This document shows positions 58,706 to 64,000 of a DNA stretch of 64,000 bases, one piece after another. Position 1 is the first letter of the stretch. The number at the start of each line of letters is the position of its first letter. This DNA is from JAVWHP01 sp036639955 (lineage in GTDB: Bacteria > Bacillota_I > Bacilli_A > Erysipelotrichales > Erysipelotrichaceae). Position numbers and translations under genes: made by a program. Location: the NCBI GenBank assembly GCA_036639955.1, contig JAVWHP010000006.1, forward strand, positions 1-64,000, written 5' to 3'. The notes under the pieces were generated by a model, which made no database searches, was not told where the DNA came from, and was given only the letters and a program-made list of their open reading frames with translations.

Positions 58706-58735
58706 CCAAAAAAAAACATCTGAATTCAGATGTTT
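58706..58735 (-). terminator. nagB terminator
   Basis: A 22-bp perfect palindrome (58714-58735; half-site AAACATCTGAA) followed on the minus strand by a T run. Confidence 0.88.
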
Positions 58736-58745
58736 AATTTACTAA

Positions 58746-59462
58746 TTAAAGTTTTGCAGCTGCTGCTTTATCACAGATAACAACAACATCATTGTGATTT
58801 TGAAGAACACTAGCAGGACAATCAGTAGTTGGAGTAGCTTTAACCATTGCATAAACAGCATCAGCTTTGTTTGCTCCAGTAGCAACTAATAAAATCTTTT
58901 TAGCCTTCATAATAGTAGCAATACCCATTGTAATTGCATGAGTAGGCACTTTATTAATGTCATCTTCAAAGAAACGAGCATTATCTTGACGAGTTTTTTC
59001 AGTTAAAGTAACAATGTGAGTTTCTTCATCAAATGAAGTTCCTGGTTCATTGAAACCAATGTGACCATTAGCTCCAATTCCTAAAACTTGTACATCAACA
59101 GAAACATTTTCCATTGCTTTTTCATACGCTTGACAATCTTCCTTAGTATTACCAAAAGGTACATTAACGTTTTCTTCTTTAATGTCGATACCTTTGAATA
59201 GGTTTTCGTGCATAAAAGTCCAGTATGTTTGAGCGTGGTTACGATCAAGACCAACATATTCATCTAAGTTGAATGAATGGATATCTTTATAAGAAGTTCC
59301 ATTTTCATTGTGATCCTTGATCATGTTTGTGTATAATCCAATAGGACTTGATCCAGTTGCTAAACCTAAAGTTGCGTTCGGTTTTTTAACAACGATTTCT
59401 TTCATTACTTCAAAAGCTTTTTCACTTACTTGTTCATAGTTTTCTAATACGATTACTTGCAT
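58746..59462 (-). CDS. nagB: Glucosamine-6-phosphate deaminase
   Basis: Turns glucosamine-6-P into fructose-6-P and ammonia, the last step of amino-sugar use. 238 residues, the short Firmicutes form: LGLATGSSPIGLY, FNLDEYVGL, LGIGANGHIGFNEPGTSF. It lacks the allosteric C-terminal extension of the enterobacterial enzyme. AGGAGG precedes the ATG and it has its own promoter and terminator; nagA lies 2 kb upstream on the same strand. Confidence 0.97.
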   Translation of the reverse strand: MQVIVLENYEQVSEKAFEVMKEIVVKKPNATLGLATGSSPIGLYTNMIKDHNENGTSYKDIHSFNLDEYVGLDRNHAQTYWTFMHENLFKGIDIKEENVNVPFGNTKEDCQAYEKAMENVSVDVQVLGIGANGHIGFNEPGTSFDEETHIVTLTEKTRQDNARFFEDDINKVPTHAITMGIATIMKAKKILLVATGANKADAVYAMVKATPTTDCPASVLQNHNDVVVICDKAAAAKL

Positions 59463-59491
59463 GTTATAATCCTCCTAAATTTACCTTTATA

Positions 59492-59520
59492 ATAATAGCA
59501 CTTTAAACAAGACTTTTCAA
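59492..59520 (-). promoter_or_regulatory. nagB promoter
   Basis: On the minus strand TTGAAA (59520-59515), 17 bp, TATTAT (59497-59492). Confidence 0.75.
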
Positions 59521-59580
59521 TTAATAAAGACATAAAATAGTTAATAAGCACTAAATAAGGAGAATATATAGTATAAACAC

Positions 59581-59611
59581 TAAAAAGCTCATCAATTAAA
59601 CTTGATGAGCT
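59581..59611 (-). terminator. Terminator of the epimerase gene
   Basis: A 10-bp stem (59611-59602 with 59595-59586) with a 6-base loop, then TTTTA on the minus strand. Confidence 0.87.
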
Positions 59612-59619
59612 AATATTTT

Positions 59620-60480
59620 CTAATCTAATATTTCAATTGAATAAGAAGTCTTCCATTCCTTACCAGGAGCTAAGATAATAGTATCTTCTCTCTTTGAAAA
59701 TTCTACAGGTGTTTTTGTAAAATCACCATGTCCATGCCAAGGCTCAATACAAATAAAAGGAGCTTTTTCAGGAGTCCATATAGCTAAATATTTAAAACCA
59801 TAACAACTAACACGGATAGAGTGTTTTGGGCCAACTAAATCAACATAAGGACTAACAATATCCTTATACAATAAAGTTGAATATTTTTCGAAATCCGAAT
59901 AATTTAATTTAATCTCTTCAAAGCTACGTTTAACTTGTTCAGGTTCATTATTTTTAGTTAAATCTAATACTAATTGAGTTGGATTTTCTTTCATTGGGAA
60001 AACGAGTTTGTAATCACTGAACTTTTCATCCTTTTCAATAGGACAATTAAAACCAGGATGAACACCTAAAGAAAACGGCATAGGTTTCTTGCCTTTATTA
60101 AGCACTATATAAGTTATAACAATCTTATTATCTATTAATTCATATTGAGTATGAAACTTAAAGTTATAAGGATACTGTTCTAAAGTGAATTCATTTGCTT
60201 TTAATTCCATAGTGATTCTATTAGTTGTTTCCTCAATACAAATCATATCTGAAATTCTTATAAAACCATGATTTTTCATTTCATAGTGTTGGCCATCAAC
60301 ATCATAACCATGATTAACAAGTCCAGAAATTATTGGAAATAAAGTAGGATTTTTACCTGACCAATGTTTATCATCTCCTTGCCACATGTATTCAATCTTC
60401 TTTTTCTTATCAAAAAAACTTTGGATTTCTCCACCACGATTCATAATCTCTAACTCAAATCTTTCGTTACTAATTTTCAT
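59620..60480 (-). CDS. Aldose 1-epimerase family protein (LacX-like)
   Basis: A 286-residue soluble beta-sandwich protein. It shows GGEIQSFFDKKKKIEYMWQGD, FPIISGLVNHGY, LGVHPGFNCP (catalytic His) and FICIEPWHG near the end (catalytic Glu), matching the LacX/YihR-like branch of galactose mutarotases. The sugar substrate is not known. It lies between nagB and a HAD phosphatase on the same strand with its own terminator. Confidence 0.88.
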   Translation of the reverse strand: MKISNERFELEIMNRGGEIQSFFDKKKKIEYMWQGDDKHWSGKNPTLFPIISGLVNHGYDVDGQHYEMKNHGFIRISDMICIEETTNRITMELKANEFTLEQYPYNFKFHTQYELIDNKIVITYIVLNKGKKPMPFSLGVHPGFNCPIEKDEKFSDYKLVFPMKENPTQLVLDLTKNNEPEQVKRSFEEIKLNYSDFEKYSTLLYKDIVSPYVDLVGPKHSIRVSCYGFKYLAIWTPEKAPFICIEPWHGHGDFTKTPVEFSKREDTIILAPGKEWKTSYSIEILD

Positions 60481-60588
60481 TTCATTATTACCTTCCTATT
60501 TTTTATATTGTAACACAATTTTAAATTTAAATACATAAGATTTAAATAATTTTATATTAATTCATATGTAAGATAAATTTAAAAATGC

Positions 60589-61377
60589 TTATATAATATG
60601 ATATTCCTTAAGTATCTTATATATACCATCTTCATTTATAGGCAAACACACCTTCCATGCACAAGCCTTTAAATCTTCATTAGCATTACCCATAGCAACT
60701 CCATAGCCTACACTAGTTAACATTGGGATATCATTATAACCATCACCAAAAGCAAAACAATCATTCATACTAAGATTCCATCGCTTAAGAACCATCTCAA
60801 TACCTAGATGTTTACCAGCTTTTGTATTTAATATTTCTAAACAATCCTGAAGATCTAAGAAAGAATTATTATTGAGTAATTTAGCAATATCAGCCTTCTC
60901 TTTACGAGTATGAGTATATGCTAATAAATTATAAATATCACCACCAGTATAATTTCTAACAGTAGGACTAAATAAATAAAGTTTAAAAAAGATATCCTTA
61001 ACATATTGTTCAACATTAGGCATAAAATATACTGTATCTTTAAAAGTATATCTTAAAGATATATTATGAATACTACAATATTCTATAACAGCTTTAATAT
61101 CAGCATTAGATACTGGTAGTTCATCAACAATTTCACCATCTATTCTTATGATCGAACCTCCATCACTAATTAAAGCATCATAATCAAAGTTAAAGAAAAA
61201 AGGTGGTAAGTTCTTCATTTCATAAATATTTCTACCGGTAACAAAGCAAACTTTATAGCCTATACGTTTTAGTTCAGTAAGAGCTATTTGGGTAGACAAA
61301 GATATTTCATGATTATAATGATCATAAGTTGTACCATCAATATCAAAAAAAATCGCTTTAATATTTATTTTTTCCAT
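60589..61377 (-). CDS. Cof-type HAD phosphatase (3)
   Basis: 262 residues from ATG 61377 (GAGGA 5 bases upstream; the TTG at 61389 overlaps that site). Motif I FFDIDGTTY, motif II CFVTGRN, motif IV FAFGDGYNDIPMLTSVGYGVAMGNA. It begins directly after the nagA terminator: the terminator's T run abuts the ribosome-binding site, so it can be transcribed only by read-through or a promoter inside nagA. Confidence 0.92.
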   Translation of the reverse strand: MEKINIKAIFFDIDGTTYDHYNHEISLSTQIALTELKRIGYKVCFVTGRNIYEMKNLPPFFFNFDYDALISDGGSIIRIDGEIVDELPVSNADIKAVIEYCSIHNISLRYTFKDTVYFMPNVEQYVKDIFFKLYLFSPTVRNYTGGDIYNLLAYTHTRKEKADIAKLLNNNSFLDLQDCLEILNTKAGKHLGIEMVLKRWNLSMNDCFAFGDGYNDIPMLTSVGYGVAMGNANEDLKACAWKVCLPINEDGIYKILKEYHII

Positions 61378-61385
61378 ATTTATCC

Positions 61386-61411
61386 TCAAAAAAAGGGGAA
61401 TACTCCCCTTT
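61386..61411 (-). terminator. nagA terminator, directly before the HAD ribosome-binding site
   Basis: An 8-bp G/C-containing stem (61411-61404 with 61399-61392) and seven T on the minus strand, immediately followed by GAGGA of the next gene. Confidence 0.85.
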
Positions 61412-61425
61412 ACCTTCTATAATGT

Positions 61426-62568
61426 TTATTTACAAGTAATACCCTTTACAAATGTTTGCTCAACACTGTAATCATCATTAAGAACAACCATATCAGCATC
61501 AAATCCACTAACCAATTTACCTTTACGGTTATCTACTTTTAATAAACGAGCAGGATTTATAGTACAAGAATTTAAAGCAGCATCAAATGGTATCATAGCT
61601 TCTTCAACTAAAATTCTTAAACCTTCATTTAATTTTAAAGTAGAACCTGCTAATGAATGACCTTCACTTGTTAGATGTGCACTACCATCATCATAAATTT
61701 CAATATCTAAACCACCAGATTTGTAAAAGCCTTTAGGTAAACCTTTAGCTCTTAAAGAATCAGAAATCATAATAGTATAATCTCTCCCTTTAGCAGTAAA
61801 TAAATTATTCAAAGAGTTAACATTAGAATGACAGCCATCACAAATAACTTCACCAAATATATCTCTAAAACGTAAAGCCCCACCAACTAAACCAGGGTCT
61901 CTATGATGGAAAGGAGTCATACCATTAAACACGTGTGTCATACTAGTTGCACCATTAGCAACACCTAATAAAGCCTCTTCATAAGTGGCTGCTGAATGTC
62001 CCATACTAACAACTACACCATTTTCAGAAGCATATTTAGTTAACTCGTGATTAATATCCTTTTCAACAGCCATAGTAATGATTTTAATTAAACCATTAGC
62101 TGCTTCTTGATAACTCTTGAATTGGCTAACACTAGGAACAGCTATAAATTCTTCTGGCTGAGCTCCCTTATATTTAAGATCTAAATAAGGCCCTTCAAAA
62201 TGAACACCAAGAATTTCAGCACCATCATAACCAGACTTAACAACATTAGCAACATTCTTTAAAGCATTAGATAAAACAGCAACTGACTGTGTAATAGTAG
62301 TTGGGCAAACGCTTGTAACACCCTCATCGCTAGGAATGCCCTTAATCCATTTTCTTAAACCAGCTTCATCTCCATCATTAGTATCAAAACCATAAGCACC
62401 ATGAGTATGTATATCAATAAAACCTGGAATAATTCTTTTAGTCCCATAGTCAATATCAACTTTTTCTTTACCATAATCTAAAACACTAAGGATAACTCCA
62501 TTTTCAATCACTAATTGAGCAGCAATAAACTGTGTAGCTACCCAAACTCTTTTACTTTGTATAATCAT
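61426..62568 (-). CDS. nagA: N-acetylglucosamine-6-phosphate deacetylase
   Basis: Removes acetate from GlcNAc-6-P, giving the NagB substrate. 380 residues of the amidohydrolase fold: metal motif DIHTHGAYGFDT, GVHFEGPYL, SMGHSAATYEEA, THVFNGMTPFHHRDPG and the catalytic Asp in ISDSLRAKG. Full length. AGGAGG precedes the ATG. A -10 (TATAAT, about 30 bases upstream) is visible, with a poor -35. Confidence 0.97.
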   Translation of the reverse strand: MIIQSKRVWVATQFIAAQLVIENGVILSVLDYGKEKVDIDYGTKRIIPGFIDIHTHGAYGFDTNDGDEAGLRKWIKGIPSDEGVTSVCPTTITQSVAVLSNALKNVANVVKSGYDGAEILGVHFEGPYLDLKYKGAQPEEFIAVPSVSQFKSYQEAANGLIKIITMAVEKDINHELTKYASENGVVVSMGHSAATYEEALLGVANGATSMTHVFNGMTPFHHRDPGLVGGALRFRDIFGEVICDGCHSNVNSLNNLFTAKGRDYTIMISDSLRAKGLPKGFYKSGGLDIEIYDDGSAHLTSEGHSLAGSTLKLNEGLRILVEEAMIPFDAALNSCTINPARLLKVDNRKGKLVSGFDADMVVLNDDYSVEQTFVKGITCK

Positions 62569-62693
62569 ATATAATTACCTCCTGTAAGTGCCTATATTAT
62601 ACTACAACTAACATTTTTTTTAAACTATTCTACCTTTAAAGTATGTATTAAATTATATTTATTATACTTATAATTAACTTTCAGTAATAATAT

Positions 62694-62722
62694 TAGACAT
62701 TTGTTCTAATATGATACATAAT
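62694..62722 (+). promoter_or_regulatory. Flavodiiron gene promoter
   Basis: TAGACA (62694-62699), 17 bp, CATAAT (62717-62722), upstream of AGGAGG and the ATG at 62751. Confidence 0.6.
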
Positions 62723-62750
62723 AAAGAAAGATATATAGGAGGAAACACTT

Positions 62751-63950
62751 ATGAAACAAGCAATAAAAATTTGTAACAATGTTTACTGGGTTGGTGTACA
62801 TGATTTTAATTTAAGAAATTTTCATGGTTCTTTATTCCCTATTCAAGATGGTACTTCTTATAACGCATATTTAATAGTAGATAAAGAAATCACTTTAATT
62901 GATACTGTAGAAGAAGAATTCATGGATATTATGTTAGAAAGAATTAGAAGTGTTATTAAAAATCAAGCAATTGATAATGTAATAGTTCAACATGCAGAGC
63001 CTGATCATTCAAGTGGATTTATACGTTTTATGAAAGAATATCCAAATGCTAAAGCTTTTGCTAGTAATGCTGGAATTAATATTATGATGAAGCAATATTT
63101 TAATGATTATCATTATCTCAAATTAAAAACTAATGATAAACTATGTACAGGTAAGTACACATTATCTTTTATAGAAATGTCGATGATACATTGGCCAGAT
63201 AATATGATGACTTATTTAGAAGAAGAACAAATATTATTTTCTAATGATGCTTTTGGACAGCACATTGCTAGTTATGATATATTTGACCGTTATCATAGTT
63301 TTGATAAACTAATGGACCGCACTAAAGATTATTATGCTAATATACTTATGCAAGCTAATAAAGTCATATCTAATAAACTTAGTGAAATTAGCAAATTGAA
63401 TTTATCACTTAAATTTATAGCTCCTGCTCATGGTGTTATTTGGGTAGATCATATTGAAGCAGTATTAGATGCTTATTCAAGTTATGCTAATTGTCAAAAT
63501 GTAAATAAAGCAGTAATTGTTTATGATAGTGTATGGAATCATACGCGTTCAATTGCTGAGGCTTTTGGTGAAGGACTTGGTCGTAATGGTATTTGTGTAA
63601 AAGTTTATAAGGTTTCTGAAACAAGTAATGCTTTAATCTTTAAAGAAATTTTAGATGCTAAAGCTGTATTTGTAGGTAGTGGAACCTACAATAATTCAGT
63701 ATCACCTGAAATTGCCGGTTTCTTAGCACACCTATCTACTTTAAAAATCACGAATAAAATTGGGTTTGCTTTTGGTAGTTATGGCTGGTATAATCAAGCC
63801 TGTAAAAATATGTCTGAACAACTTGCGACTTCTGGAATAACTTTATATGGAGAAGGTTCACTTAATGTGAATTATGCGCCTACAGAAGATGATCTTGATA
63901 ACATTGTAGAATTAGGTGCTTCTCTGTCAGATGTAATAAAAAATATGTAA
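62751..63950 (+). CDS. Flavodiiron protein (FprA-type A flavoprotein)
   Basis: Reduces O2 to water (or NO to N2O), protecting anaerobes. 399 residues: a metallo-beta-lactamase-like diiron domain (1-250) with HAEPDH at 81-86 and later His ligands (including APAHGVIW), then a flavodoxin domain (from about 253, VIVYDSVWNHTRSIAEA; SGTYNNS; GSYGWYNQA). No fused rubredoxin is present. The ferredoxin at 25464 is one possible electron donor, which is inference. AGGAGG precedes the ATG. Confidence 0.95.
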   Translation: MKQAIKICNNVYWVGVHDFNLRNFHGSLFPIQDGTSYNAYLIVDKEITLIDTVEEEFMDIMLERIRSVIKNQAIDNVIVQHAEPDHSSGFIRFMKEYPNAKAFASNAGINIMMKQYFNDYHYLKLKTNDKLCTGKYTLSFIEMSMIHWPDNMMTYLEEEQILFSNDAFGQHIASYDIFDRYHSFDKLMDRTKDYYANILMQANKVISNKLSEISKLNLSLKFIAPAHGVIWVDHIEAVLDAYSSYANCQNVNKAVIVYDSVWNHTRSIAEAFGEGLGRNGICVKVYKVSETSNALIFKEILDAKAVFVGSGTYNNSVSPEIAGFLAHLSTLKITNKIGFAFGSYGWYNQACKNMSEQLATSGITLYGEGSLNVNYAPTEDDLDNIVELGASLSDVIKNM

Positions 63951-63956
63951 TACAAT

Positions 63957-63987
63957 AAAGTAAGTGCAAATTGCATTTACTTTTTCA
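63957..63987 (+). terminator. Flavodiiron gene terminator
   Basis: A 13-bp stem with one G-T pair (63957-63969 with 63971-63983), ending in a T run 7 bases after the stop. Confidence 0.85.
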
Positions 63988-64000
63988 TAATTAAATATTC

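Overview
The window looks like the chromosome of a low-GC (roughly 30 % by eye), fermentative Gram-positive anaerobe. The best guess is a Bacillota lineage close to Erysipelotrichia or deep-branching Bacilli. Evidence: Bacillus-like gene neighbourhoods (ezrA-nifS-thiI-sspA position beside rpsD; infC-rpmI-rplT; rnjB-spoIIIE-ymfF-ymfH; a trnB-like tRNA order), strong Shine-Dalgarno sites, UGA used as a stop (ezrA), a V-type rather than F-type ATPase, a clostridial 2[4Fe-4S] ferredoxin and a flavodiiron protein. No phage, insertion sequence, plasmid or CRISPR locus is visible. The taxonomic call is inference.

Layout. 1-5.4 kb (minus): the end of an ABC operon, a small SASP-like gene, thiI, a cysteine desulfurase and ezrA. 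5.4-6.3 kb: divergent rpsD with a structured leader. 6.3-12.6 kb: membrane acyltransferase, feoAB, a RidA with a Cys-rich tail, a CNNM/CorC-type protein preceded by a 48-residue membrane peptide, a collagen-like secreted protein and a DUF3892-like protein. 12.6-15.1 kb: an RdgB-TrmL fusion, a LicA-like kinase and a FabT-like MarR regulator. 15.1-25.7 kb (minus): rplT-rpmI-infC with an L20-type attenuator and an AUU start, a short SSB, acpS, an M16 peptidase pair, SpoIIIE/FtsK, an RNase J2-like protein, miaB and a ferredoxin. 25.7-33.4 kb (minus): a MarR-controlled heterodimeric ABC exporter, lactate permease and an AI-2E family protein. 33.4-33.8 kb is non-coding and carries two long perfect inverted repeats. 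33.8-36.4 kb: a YabN-type methylase domain, an iron alcohol dehydrogenase and seven tRNAs. 36.5-45.1 kb: a complete nine-gene V-ATPase operon. 45.3-47.1 kb: a pseudouridine synthase, an unknown protein and tRNA-Leu/Cys/Leu. 47.2-52.0 kb: a polyamine ABC operon with its XRE-cupin regulator. 52.3-54.0 kb: a repeat-rich secreted protein, an ECF sigma factor and an RsgI-like anti-sigma factor. 54.0-64.0 kb: LCP protein, thioredoxin, YbaK deacylase, 1-phosphofructokinase, three Cof-type HAD phosphatases, nagB, nagA, an epimerase and a flavodiiron protein.

How it fits together. The visible metabolism is anaerobic: amino-sugar breakdown (nagA, nagB, a sugar kinase, phosphatases), lactate transport, alcohol dehydrogenase, ferrous iron uptake, O2 removal by the flavodiiron protein, and a V-ATPase for ion homeostasis. 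Cell-surface functions are represented by LCP, EzrA, the collagen-like protein and the sigma/anti-sigma cluster.

Most interesting signals: (1) the secreted PKRDGTG-repeat protein/ECF sigma/RsgI-like operon with a possible ECF promoter; (2) long perfect inverted repeats lying inside protein-coding genes, densest in feoB and the LicA-like kinase; (3) an intergenic 26-bp perfect inverted-repeat pair around 84 bp, which could be an invertible segment; (4) the RdgB-TrmL fusion; (5) a PotA carrying two extra tandem repeats in its C-terminal region; (6) an SspA positional counterpart whose DNA-binding half is replaced by a Thr/Lys/Asn tail.
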